16,283 nt of DNA from an uncultured Gemmiger sp. GTDB taxonomy: Bacteria > Bacillota > Clostridia > Oscillospirales > Ruminococcaceae. The stretch covers positions 1 to 16,283 of the forward strand of contig CAUEKL010000027.1 in the NCBI GenBank assembly GCA_959018215.1. The letters are read 5' to 3'. The position numbers were made by a program, and so were the translations under genes. Positions 1 through 6,085 of this stretch are shown here, one piece after another. The notes beneath the pieces were generated by a model. It was not told where the DNA came from. It saw only the letters and a list, made by a program, of their open reading frames with translations, and ran no database searches. Within the stretch, counting starts at the first letter, position 1. The number at the start of each line of letters is the position of its first letter.

Positions 1-43
1 TCCTTCCGGCTCGCACGGTCCTGCCATCCCGGGCCCTGCCGCC

Positions 44-79
44 AAAGCAAAAGCAGGCTTCCCGGTGCGGGAAGCCTGC
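44..79 (-). terminator. Rho-independent terminator of the epimerase gene
   Basis: A perfect 12-bp stem (53-64 with 68-79) closes a 3-nt loop. Read on the minus strand it is followed by a T-rich tract (TTTTGCTTT). It lies 23 nt past the stop codon of the minus-strand aldose epimerase gene. Nothing else is visible in the first 43 bases. Confidence 0.9.
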
Positions 80-102
80 CTTTGTACAGGAGGGGCTATT
101 CC

Positions 103-975
103 TTATTCAATGGTAACGCTCCAGGTGAAGGTCTTGCTTTCCCCGGGGTTCAGTTCCTCGTGCTTGCCGGCCTCGTTGACGCTGTTGGCCCAGCCGTTCC
201 AGGGCTCCATGCAGACGAAGCTCTCGGCGTCCTGCTGCCACAGCACGCCCTTGCCGAAGGTGTCCTGGTCAAAGGCCACGGTGACCTTGTGGTCGTTGCC
301 GGAATCGGTGAGGACCATGGGGGTCTTGACCCCGGTGAGCAGACGGATGGAATCGGCGGAGCCCTCCTTGCGGGTCAGGGTGATGGGCTGCACGGCGGCG
401 GGCTGCTCCCCCTTGGCATCCTCGGAGCAGGTGGCGGCGTCAATGGCAAAGCTGACGTTTTCCAGCTTGCTGGCCGCAAAGTAGGGGTGGAAGCCCACGC
501 TGAAGGGCAGCACCTTGGCGCCGGTGTTTTCCACGGTCAGGGCCAGGGTGGCGGTAGCGCCTTCCAGGGTGTAGCGCATGGTGAGCAGGAAGTCGAAGGG
601 ATAGACGAACTTGGTCAGGCCGTTGGGGGCCAGGGTCAGCTCGATGGCCGCGTCGTCCGCCTTCTTCACCTGCCAGGGCAGCAGGTCGGCAAAGCCGTGG
701 ACTTCCATGGGATAGGCGGCGCCGTCAAAGATGTGCACGCCGTTGTCCGGTTTGCTGCAGCTGGGGAAGAGGATGGGAATGCCGCAGCGGGGACGGTCGG
801 TGGATTCAAAGTTCTTGTCCCGCAGCCAGAGGTATTCCTCCCCGGCCTTGGTGAAGCTGGTGGCCATACCGCCCTTTTCGGGGGTGACGGTCAGGGCGTA
901 GTCGCCGTCGGTGAGGGTGAGGGTGGCGTAGCGAACGCCGTATTTTTCATAGGTGCCGTTGGTCAGAGTGGACAT
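103..975 (-). CDS. Aldose 1-epimerase family protein (galactose mutarotase-like)
   Basis: This 290-aa cytoplasmic protein belongs to the aldose 1-epimerase / hexose mutarotase superfamily, which interconverts alpha and beta anomers of free or phosphorylated sugars. Visible family landmarks are GIPILFPS (about residues 65-72), the HGF motif with H93 in MEVHGFADLLPW, the second histidine H163 in VGFHPYF, and a C-terminal CMEPWNGW plus LNPGES segment. It has no signal peptide, and its length is usual for the family. The ATG at 975 is chosen because AAAGGAGG lies 9 nt upstream (985-992); the open frame runs further upstream into the promoter region, where no ribosome site supports a start. It is a single-gene transcript with its own promoter and terminator, divergent from uxaC, so a role in sugar or uronate use is reasonable. 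The substrate cannot be read from the sequence; galactose and a hexose 6-phosphate are both possible. Confidence 0.9.
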   Translation of the reverse strand: MSTLTNGTYEKYGVRYATLTLTDGDYALTVTPEKGGMATSFTKAGEEYLWLRDKNFESTDRPRCGIPILFPSCSKPDNGVHIFDGAAYPMEVHGFADLLPWQVKKADDAAIELTLAPNGLTKFVYPFDFLLTMRYTLEGATATLALTVENTGAKVLPFSVGFHPYFAASKLENVSFAIDAATCSEDAKGEQPAAVQPITLTRKEGSADSIRLLTGVKTPMVLTDSGNDHKVTVAFDQDTFGKGVLWQQDAESFVCMEPWNGWANSVNEAGKHEELNPGESKTFTWSVTIE

Positions 976-1009
976 GGCAGAAAGCCTCCTTTTTGTTTTT
1001 CCTGCCTTT

Positions 1010-1038
1010 ATTGTACCGCATCCCGCCGCCTTTGGGAA
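1010..1038 (-). promoter_or_regulatory. Sigma-A-type promoter of the epimerase gene
   Basis: On the minus strand, TTCCCA (1033-1038, -35) is followed after 17 nt by TACAAT (1010-1015, -10). This places transcription start near 1003 and gives a leader of about 28 nt before the ATG at 975. The -10 matches consensus at five of six bases and the -35 at four of six. Confidence 0.6.
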
Positions 1039-1218
1039 CAGAAATTTTTCCGCTCTGCCGGGCCCGTGTTCCCCCCTTCCGGCGCCTGCCGGGCACCTTG
1101 CATTTCTTGAGGGGAAAAATCCGCCTTTTCCCCAGGGCGCCGCCCCCGCTTCCGGAAAAAAGGTGCGGTGCTGCCGCAAAAAGCATTTCGCGCTTTGCAC
1201 AAACCAACCCAGGAATCT

Positions 1219-1252
1219 TTGGCAATTATTTCAGGTTCTGGGCAATTTTTGC
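1219..1252 (+). promoter_or_regulatory. Tandem GGCAATT boxes upstream of uxaC (candidate operator)
   Basis: GGCAATT occurs at 1221-1227 and again at 1241-1247, exactly 20 nt apart (about two DNA turns). The wider 14-mers at 1219-1232 and 1239-1252 agree at 11 of 14 positions. The pair lies just before the uxaC -35 element, where an activator or repressor of hexuronate genes could bind. The binding protein is unknown. The rest of the 407-nt divergent gap (1040-1218) is GC-rich with a small CCGGC/GCCGG stem and no gene that I can support. Confidence 0.4.
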
Positions 1253-1255
1253 AAC

Positions 1256-1284
1256 TTGTTCCCGGGGGGAAACCTTTGTATAAT
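1256..1284 (+). promoter_or_regulatory. Promoter of uxaC
   Basis: A perfect TATAAT (1279-1284) lies 17 nt after TTGTTC (1256-1261), a weak -35 that matches consensus only in TTG. Transcription would start near 1291, giving a leader of about 92 nt. That leader is rich in GCC/CGC triplets and could fold weakly. A weak -35 beside tandem boxes suits an activated promoter, which is an inference. Confidence 0.7.
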
Positions 1285-1382
1285 GGAATCAGGTTATGTG
1301 AACGGGCTGCCCCCTGCCCCAGCGCCCCGAAGCGCCGCCGCAGACGCCGCAGCCGCCAAGGTTAACAAAGGAGTACCGGTTT

Positions 1383-2825
1383 ATGAAAGCATTTATGGAC
1401 AAGGATTTCCTGCTGGAAACCAAGACCGCCCAGCACCTGTACCACGATTACGCCGCCAAGCTGCCCATCGTGGACTATCACTGCCACATTCCCCCGCAGG
1501 AAATCTACGAGGACCGCCGCTTTGAGAACATCACCCAGGTCTGGCTGGGCGGCCACCAGGTGGCGGCCGACGGCACCGACCACTATTTCGGCGACCACTA
1601 CAAGTGGCGCGTCATGCGTTCCAACGGTGTGCCGGAAGAGTACATCACCGGCGACAAGCCCGACCGGGAACGCTTCCAGAAGTTTGCCGAAGCCCTGGAA
1701 ATGGCCATCGGCAACCCCATGTACACCTGGTGCCACCTGGAGCTGAAGAAGTACTTCGGCTATGAGGGCGTGCTCAACGGCGACACCGCCGAAGAGGTCT
1801 GGAACCTGTGCAACGACAAGCTGCAGAACGACCCCAACATGACCGTGCGCGGGCTGATCGCCCAGAGCAACGTGGCCATGGTGGGCACCACCGACGACCC
1901 CATCGACAGCCTGGAATGGCATGAGAAGATCAAGAACGATCCTTCCATCCAGGTGGTGGTGGCCCCGTCCTTCCGCCCGGACAAGGCCGTGAACATCCAC
2001 AAGGCCGGGTTTGCGGAGTACATCCACCAGCTGGAAGAAGTGGTGGGCCGCAAGTTTGCCTGCGCCGACTGTGTGGTGTCCGCCCTGGATGAGCGGCTGC
2101 AGTTCTTTGTGAAGATGGGCTGCCGCGCCGCCGACCACGGTCTGGATTATGTGCCCTTTGTGGAGACCGACGTGGACAAGGCCACCGCTGCCTTCAAGAA
2201 GGCCATGGCCGGGGAGCCCCTGACCAAGCTGGAGTGCGACCAGTACATCACCTATCTGTTGATCTCCATGGGCCGCCTGTACAAGAAGTACAACGTGGTC
2301 ATGCAGATCCATTACAGCTGCCTGCGCAACGTGAACCAGCGCATGTTCAAGAAGCTGGGCCCCGACACCGGCTTTGACATGGTGGCCGTGACCGACGGCA
2401 GCGCTTCCATCAGCAGCCTGCTGTCTGCCCTGACCGAGACCGGCGAATGCCCCCGGGTCATCCTGTACAGCCTGAACGCTTCCGACTTCGACATGCTGGG
2501 CACCCTGATCGGGTCCTTCCAGGATGACGAGGTGCCGGGCAAGATCCAGCTGGGCAGCGCCTGGTGGTTCTGCGACACCGACGACGGCATGTACCAGCAG
2601 ATGAAGACCCTGGCCCGCTTGGGCCTGCTGGGCAACTTCATCGGCATGCTGACCGACAGCCGCAGCTTCCTGAGCTACACCCGCCACGAGCTGTTCCGCC
2701 GCCTGATGTGCAACCTCATCGGCAACTGGGTGGAAAACGGCCAGTATCCCAACGACGACAAGGCCCTGAAGAAGATCGTGGAAGGCATCAGCTACTACAA
2801 CGCCAAGCGGTATTTCAATCTGTAA
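1383..2825 (+). CDS. uxaC: Uronate (glucuronate) isomerase UxaC
   Basis: This enzyme isomerises D-glucuronate to D-fructuronate and D-galacturonate to D-tagaturonate, the first cytoplasmic step of hexuronate breakdown. The 480-aa length fits the family, which adopts an amidohydrolase-like TIM barrel. Seen directly are the metal-binding HxH at H33/H35 in VDYHCHIPP, the segment NPMYTWCHLELKKYFG near residues 110-130, TTDDPIDSLEWH, and VTDGSAS with SRSFLSY towards the C terminus. The ATG at 1383 follows AAAGGAG (1367-1373) with a 9-nt gap. No other hexuronate genes (uxaA, uxaB, uxuA, kdgK) are in view, so it stands alone here as a monocistronic gene between its own promoter and terminator. The sugars of pectin or of host glucuronides are likely sources, by inference. 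Confidence 0.96.
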   Translation: MKAFMDKDFLLETKTAQHLYHDYAAKLPIVDYHCHIPPQEIYEDRRFENITQVWLGGHQVAADGTDHYFGDHYKWRVMRSNGVPEEYITGDKPDRERFQKFAEALEMAIGNPMYTWCHLELKKYFGYEGVLNGDTAEEVWNLCNDKLQNDPNMTVRGLIAQSNVAMVGTTDDPIDSLEWHEKIKNDPSIQVVVAPSFRPDKAVNIHKAGFAEYIHQLEEVVGRKFACADCVVSALDERLQFFVKMGCRAADHGLDYVPFVETDVDKATAAFKKAMAGEPLTKLECDQYITYLLISMGRLYKKYNVVMQIHYSCLRNVNQRMFKKLGPDTGFDMVAVTDGSASISSLLSALTETGECPRVILYSLNASDFDMLGTLIGSFQDDEVPGKIQLGSAWWFCDTDDGMYQQMKTLARLGLLGNFIGMLTDSRSFLSYTRHELFRRLMCNLIGNWVENGQYPNDDKALKKIVEGISYYNAKRYFNL

Positions 2826-2845
2826 TATTGGTTTGCAGAGTATAC

Positions 2846-2880
2846 AAAAAGGAGAGAACCGGAAGGTTCTCTCCTTTTTT
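2846..2880 (+). terminator. Rho-independent terminator of uxaC
   Basis: A perfect 10-bp GC-bearing stem (2851-2860 with 2865-2874) has a GGAA loop. Five A:T pairs extend it and it ends in TTTTTT. It lies 20 nt after the uxaC stop. The A-tract on the left side may also let it act on minus-strand transcripts. Confidence 0.95.
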
Positions 2881-2893
2881 GGTGGTTGAGACA

Positions 2894-2945
2894 GGCTCCC
2901 CTGTGCAAGGGGAGCTGGCAGCCCACAGGCTGACTGAGGGGTTGT
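2894..2945 (+). repeat. Two-hairpin intergenic repeat, copy A
   Basis: This is a 52-nt unit. Hairpin I is GCTCCCC / GGGGAGC with a 7-nt loop; hairpin II is CAGCC / GGCTG with loop CACA; the unit ends in GACTGAGGGGTTGT. A second copy lies at 3179-3228. The unit is non-coding and resembles short palindromic repeats that are often scattered through gut Clostridia genomes. Its orientation is arbitrary. Confidence 0.8.
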
Positions 2946-2971
2946 ACTTTGCTATCTGGCTGCCGGGGTAA

Positions 2972-3015
2972 CGGCATCCTGCCGGAGTGTCCTTCCTTTT
3001 GTGACCAAAAGGAAG
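2972..3015 (+). repeat. 44-nt exact repeat with hairpin, copy 1
   Basis: These 44 nt recur without a mismatch at 3252-3295. The unit contains a perfect 10-bp inverted repeat, CTTCCTTTTG / CAAAAGGAAG, around a TGAC loop, preceded by GGCATCCTGCCGGAGTGT. It follows two-hairpin copy A by 26 nt, and copy 2 follows two-hairpin copy B by 23 nt, so the two repeat types travel as one composite element. Confidence 0.85.
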
Positions 3016-3021
3016 CGAAAA

Positions 3022-3121
3022 GTCCCACCGTTTCGATGCGGTGGACGCCGACCAGGGTTTCACCCTGGACCCGGTGCGGCCACCTCACGACGGCCTATTC
3101 ACCGGCCTGGGGGCCGGTGAA
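3022..3121. repeat. Cluster of hairpins between the composite repeats
   Basis: Three stems occur in a row: CCACCG / CGGTGG (3025-3030 with 3039-3044), CCAGGGT / ACCCTGG with loop TTC (3052-3058 with 3062-3068), and a perfect 10-bp TTCACCGGCC / GGCCGGTGAA (3098-3107 with 3112-3121). No supported gene lies here. Long open frames through it are by-products of the GC-rich repeats. The stretch 3122-3178 has no visible feature. Confidence 0.6.
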
Positions 3122-3178
3122 CAAGGAAAAGATTTTAAAACCATTTCCCGGTAACGGCTGCTTGCGGGAGTAGAGATT

Positions 3179-3228
3179 GGCTCCCCTGTGTAAGGGGAGC
3201 TGGCGCCGTCAGGCGACTGAGGGGTTGT
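3179..3228 (+). repeat. Two-hairpin intergenic repeat, copy B
   Basis: This is the second copy of the 2894-2945 unit, 50 nt long. Hairpin I is kept (GCTCCCC / GGGGAGC). Hairpin II is CGCC / GGCG instead of CAGCC / GGCTG: one A and its partner T are both missing, so pairing is preserved. The loop sequence also differs (GTCA instead of CACA). Confidence 0.8.
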
Positions 3229-3251
3229 TTTGCTTCAGGCCGCTTGGCAAG

Positions 3252-3295
3252 CGGCATCCTGCCGGAGTGTCCTTCCTTTTGTGACCAAAAGGAAG
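3252..3295 (+). repeat. 44-nt exact repeat with hairpin, copy 2
   Basis: This is identical to 2972-3015 over all 44 nt. The hairpin here gains one more pair (11 bp) because the next base is G. It is part of the composite element in the uxaC-fab gap. Confidence 0.85.
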
Positions 3296-3355
3296 GACTA
3301 ATCGGCAAGCAGCCGCTTGCCAAGAAGCCTCCCCCTTACACAGGAAAGGCTTATA

Positions 3356-3395
3356 ACAACCACAAAAGGCTCCCCGAAATCCGGGGAGCCTTTTG
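3356..3395 (-). terminator. Terminator at the end of the fab / MarR gene run
   Basis: A perfect 14-bp stem (3363-3376 with 3382-3395) has a 5-nt loop. On the minus strand the 3' arm ends in TTTTG and runs into GTGGTTGTTAT. It lies 42 nt past the stop of the MarR gene. The stem also ends in TTTT on the plus strand, so it can work in both directions between the converging transcripts. Confidence 0.85.
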
Positions 3396-3437
3396 GTTAT
3401 ATGAAGAGAGAATTGAGAAGAGGATCAGCAAACAAAA

Positions 3438-3905
3438 TCAGTCCGGCTTTGCCTCCGGAGTACGGTTGGGCAGCGGGATCTCGGGCATGAGTTCCTCCGA
3501 GACGATGCGCAGCATCCGTTCCAGGTTCTGCAGTTCCTCCACGGTGAACCGCTGTTTGGCCCGGTCCACCACCTTCTGCAGATAGGCATAGCTGATGCTG
3601 TAATAATCAATGTATTTGCGGGTGGGGTACAGGTGGTATTCGCGCTTGTCGGTCTCCGACTGCACCTTCTTCACATACCCCTTCTTCACCAGATTGTTGA
3701 TCTTGTAGGCGGCGTTGGGGGTGGACAGGTTCATCATGTTGGAGAACTCCGCGATGGTCGGGCTGCCCAGCGCCATGATGACCTCCATGCAGAAGGATTC
3801 CACCGTGGTCAACGTGGCTTCGCGGGTGGCAAACTTGTTGAAAACCTGTTTGTAAAAGTGCAGCTTGAACTTGGTATACACCTGTTCAAAGGCCTGGTCC
3901 AGCAT
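3438..3905 (-). CDS. MarR-family regulator, probable FabT-type control of fatty-acid genes
   Basis: This 155-aa protein has a MarR-type winged helix-turn-helix. The recognition region is about residues 50-74 (TIAEFSNMMNLSTPNAAYKI), followed by NNLVKKGYVKK and the wing with D86, K87, R88 in SETDKREYHLYPT. Flanking helices (about 1-45 and 100-145) would form the dimer interface. The ATG at 3905 follows AGGAGG (3914-3919) with an 8-nt gap; the frame stays open 47 codons upstream without a ribosome site. FabT in streptococci is a MarR protein that represses fab genes with acyl-ACP as co-repressor. Position beside the fab cluster suggests the same job here, but identity with FabT is inferred, and it sits at the distal end of the cluster rather than at its start. 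It is separated from fabZ by 137 nt that hold an apparent promoter. Confidence 0.9.
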   Translation of the reverse strand: MLDQAFEQVYTKFKLHFYKQVFNKFATREATLTTVESFCMEVIMALGSPTIAEFSNMMNLSTPNAAYKINNLVKKGYVKKVQSETDKREYHLYPTRKYIDYYSISYAYLQKVVDRAKQRFTVEELQNLERMLRIVSEELMPEIPLPNRTPEAKPD

Positions 3906-4002
3906 GGCAAAAACCTCCTGGGGATCGGGTCGGCGGGCGGTCGTGCCGCGGGCGCGGCGCAGCCGGGCGGCAGCCCGGATCTGTTTTGTATCCTTACAGG
4001 TC

Positions 4003-4011
4003 AGTATACCA
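4003..4011 (-). promoter_or_regulatory. Extended -10 promoter of the MarR gene
   Basis: On the minus strand, TGG-TATACT (4003-4011) forms an extended -10 element, so a good -35 is not required, and none is seen. Transcription would start near 3996, giving a leader of about 90 nt with a CCGGGC / GCCCGG hairpin (3963-3978). The regulator may thus be made apart from the fab operon as well as by read-through, since no terminator lies between fabZ and this gene. Confidence 0.5.
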
Positions 4012-4042
4012 TGTTTCGGCGCGATTGAACAGCCCTGTGTGG

Positions 4043-4513
4043 TCACTGGGCGTTCTCCCGGTCGACGATGGCAAAGGTCAGCTCGGCGTTGACGGCGCGC
4101 ACACCGTCCACCCAGGCCGTCGCCTTGCCAACGCCCACAGGCCCGTGGCGTTCCACCAGTTCACATTCCAGGGTCAGCACGTCCCCGGGCACCACCTGAC
4201 GACGGAACCGGGCGTTCTTCACCCCGCCGAACAGCGCCAGCTTGCCTTTGGCGCCCTCCTCACTGAGGGCGGCCACGGCGCCGCACTGGGCCAGGGCTTC
4301 CAGAATGAGCACCCCGGGCATCACCGGCTGACCGGGAAAATGCCCCTGGAAAAAGGGTTCGTTCATGCTCACGCACTTGATGCCCCGGGCCCACTGGCCG
4401 GGCTGGTAGTCGGTGATGCGGTCCACCAGGGCGAAGGGATACCGATGGGGCAGGATTTCCGCAATCTGGGAGGCCGAAAGCACCCGCGGCGGATCATTTG
4501 CAACAATGGCCAT
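4043..4513 (-). CDS. fabZ: 3-hydroxyacyl-ACP dehydratase FabZ
   Basis: FabZ removes water from 3-hydroxyacyl-ACP to give trans-2-enoyl-ACP in the elongation cycle. The hot-dog fold signature is clear: LPHRYPFALVDRI, then QGHFPGQPVMPG with catalytic H58, and LILEALAQ with catalytic E72, the 14-residue spacing expected for the family. Two starts are possible. The ATG at 4519 shares its A with the fabF stop (TGATG), but GGGAGGG (4523-4529) is then only 3 nt away. The ATG at 4513 has a 9-nt gap and is preferred, giving 156 aa. Translation is likely coupled to fabF either way. In many Clostridia accB lies between fabF and fabZ; here the two genes abut. Confidence 0.95.
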   Translation of the reverse strand: MAIVANDPPRVLSASQIAEILPHRYPFALVDRITDYQPGQWARGIKCVSMNEPFFQGHFPGQPVMPGVLILEALAQCGAVAALSEEGAKGKLALFGGVKNARFRRQVVPGDVLTLECELVERHGPVGVGKATAWVDGVRAVNAELTFAIVDRENAQ

Positions 4514-4518
4514 GGTCA

Positions 4519-5760
4519 TCAGCCCTCCCAGCGCTTGAAGATGACGGCGGCGTTATGCCCGCCGAAGCCCAGGCTGTCGCTCAGGGCGTAGTCCACCTGT
4601 TCTTCCAGGCCGTGGTTGGGCAGGTAGTCCAGGTCACATTCCGGGTCGGGGACCTGCAGGCCGATGGTGGCGGGCAGGTAGCCTTCGTGCAGGGCCAGGG
4701 CGGTAAAGACGCCCTCCACCCCGCCGGCGGCGCCCAGCAGGTGGCCGGTCATGGACTTGGTGCTGGACACATGAAGCTTGTAGGCATGCTCCCCGAACAC
4801 CGCCTTGATGGCGGCGGTCTCGCAGGAATCGTTCAGGTGGGTGCTGGTGCCGTGGGCGTTGATGTAGCCGATGGCCTCGGGGGCGAGATCCGCGTCCTTC
4901 AGGGCCAGGCGCATGCAGTCCGCACCGCCCACCCCGCCGGGGGCGGGAGCGGTGAAGTGGTAGGCGTCGCAGTTGGCGCCGTAGCCCACCACCTCGGCGT
5001 AAATTTTCGCGCCCCGGGCTTTGGCGTGTTCCAGCTCTTCCAGGATCAGCATACCGGCGCCCTCGCCGATGACGAAGCCGCCCCGCTGGGCATCAAAGGG
5101 GATGGAGGCGCGGGTGGGGTCGTCGGTGGTGTTCAGGGCCTTCATGCTGGTGAAGCCGCCCACGCCCAGCGGGCTGATGCAGCTTTCGGCACCGCCGCAG
5201 ATGGCCAGGTCCTCGTACCCGTCCCGGATGCGGTGGAAGGCGTCGCCGATGGCGTTGGTGCCGCCGGCGCAGGCGGTGACCGGGCTGGTGCACATGCCCT
5301 TGAGGCCGAAGCGGATGGCCACCTGGCCCGCCGCCATGTTGGCAATGGACATGGGCACAAAGAAGGGGCTGACCTTGTCAAAGCCCTTGGCTTCGCCCTT
5401 GGCGTGCTCCTCCTCGATGGTGGGCAGGCCGCCGATGCCGCTGGAGATGATGGTGGCGAACCGGCTGGCGTCGGTGGTTTCCATATCAATGCCGGAATCG
5501 GCCATGGCCTCGGCGGCAGCGGCCACCGCAAACTGGGTGAAGCGGGCCATCTTCCGCGCTTCCCGCTTGTCCACGCGCACGGCGGGGTCGAAGTCCTTGA
5601 CTTCGGCGGCCACCTTGACCTTGCTGTTGGTGGTATCGTAATGGGTGATGGGGCCCACGCCGCACACCCCCTGCTTGATGGCGGCCCAGCTTTCGGCCAC
5701 CGTGTTGCCGGTGGGGTTGACCGTGCCCAGGCCGGTGATGACGACTCTGCGTTTTTCCAT
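4519..5760 (-). CDS. fabF: Beta-ketoacyl-ACP synthase II FabF
   Basis: FabF condenses malonyl-ACP with a growing acyl-ACP, releasing CO2. The 413-aa length is standard. The thiolase-fold catalytic triad sits at the classical places: nucleophile C164 in VTACAGGTNA, H303 in NAHGTSTHLND, and H340 in KSMTGHLLGAAG; the glycine-rich end LGFGGHNA is present. The start ATG at 5760 has a GAGG ribosome site 6 nt upstream. Unlike the other enzymes in the run, it is separated from the gene before it (fabG) by 325 nt of structured non-coding DNA, so its expression may be set separately. I see no convincing internal promoter. Confidence 0.97.
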   Translation of the reverse strand: MEKRRVVITGLGTVNPTGNTVAESWAAIKQGVCGVGPITHYDTTNSKVKVAAEVKDFDPAVRVDKREARKMARFTQFAVAAAAEAMADSGIDMETTDASRFATIISSGIGGLPTIEEEHAKGEAKGFDKVSPFFVPMSIANMAAGQVAIRFGLKGMCTSPVTACAGGTNAIGDAFHRIRDGYEDLAICGGAESCISPLGVGGFTSMKALNTTDDPTRASIPFDAQRGGFVIGEGAGMLILEELEHAKARGAKIYAEVVGYGANCDAYHFTAPAPGGVGGADCMRLALKDADLAPEAIGYINAHGTSTHLNDSCETAAIKAVFGEHAYKLHVSSTKSMTGHLLGAAGGVEGVFTALALHEGYLPATIGLQVPDPECDLDYLPNHGLEEQVDYALSDSLGFGGHNAAVIFKRWEG

Positions 5761-5817
5761 GGGAAACCTCGCTATCCTTCTCTATACAAATTACCTCAGT
5801 GCCAAAACGATGGGTTC

Positions 5818-6080
5818 CGCGGGCCCGCAATGCCCGCGTATATTTGGGGAACAGGCCCCGGCACCCGCAATGTGCGCGCCTGTGCCCCGAATTTTCAAAT
5901 CCGTTCCCGTCGGCGGACATGCGCCGACGACGGGAACACCGCCAGGGAAATTTTGCGCCGAATTGTGTGCGAGCCGCTGTGCGGCGAGTGCGCGGTTCGG
6001 TGCGAAATTTTGTCGAGGGGGATTCCAAAGAGGGGGAACGGGCGCGTCAGGCGCAGCCGTGCGCGCCTGTGCCCCCTTTT
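5818..6080. repeat. Structured non-coding element between fabG and fabF
   Basis: This fills most of the 325-nt gap 5761-6085. In order it holds: a 7-bp stem CGCGGGC / GCCCGCG (5818-5824 with 5832-5838); a 10-pair stem with one A-G mismatch (5846-5856 with 5878-5888) that encloses GCAC / GTGC (5861-5864 with 5872-5875); a strong stem with a 3-nt bulge starting GTTCCCGTC (5903-5937); a 15-pair stem (5948-5962 with 5996-6010) with an inner GCCGC / GCGGC; and a 16-pair stem with the same A-G mismatch (6032-6047 with 6061-6076) followed by CTTTTGACTTTT. The 17-nt sequence at 5872-5888 recurs exactly at 6059-6075. Open frames across it do not look coding. It may be a repeat-family insertion or an RNA structure in the fab transcript. 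Confidence 0.7.
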
Positions 6081-6085
6081 GACTT

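Larger units (their letters stand above)
3179..3361. repeat. MITE-like composite element with inverted ends
   Basis: Thirteen bases inside copy B (3185-3197) recur exactly inverted at 3332-3344, and GGTTGTT (3223-3229) recurs inverted at 3355-3361. Between them lie the second 44-nt repeat and a 7-bp hairpin GGCAAGC / GCTTGCC (3304-3310 with 3315-3321). The arrangement resembles a small non-autonomous mobile or folded element. No transposase and no clear target-site duplication are seen, so the class is uncertain. Confidence 0.45.

Noticed and set aside
82..1110. Long open frame antisense to the epimerase gene
   Set aside because: It is a GC-skew shadow rich in Gly, Ala and Val without family motifs, while the opposite strand encodes a recognisable protein with promoter, ribosome site and terminator.
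2795..3323. Open frames of 60-135 codons across the uxaC-fab gap on both strands
   Set aside because: They are made of the hairpin repeats, give the same peptide twice from the repeated units (such as FWSQKEGHSGRMPL), lack ribosome sites and overlap the uxaC terminator.
2881..3400. CRISPR array
   Set aside because: The repeats are only two copies of each type, are palindromic and irregularly spaced, and no cas gene is present.
5788..5798. Operator-like GAGGTAATTT (minus strand) before fabF and a TATAGA-like -10 at 5781-5786
   Set aside because: It matches the boxes at the acpP promoter only in the AGGTAA core, and no -35 at proper distance was found (TTGGCA lies only 13 nt away).
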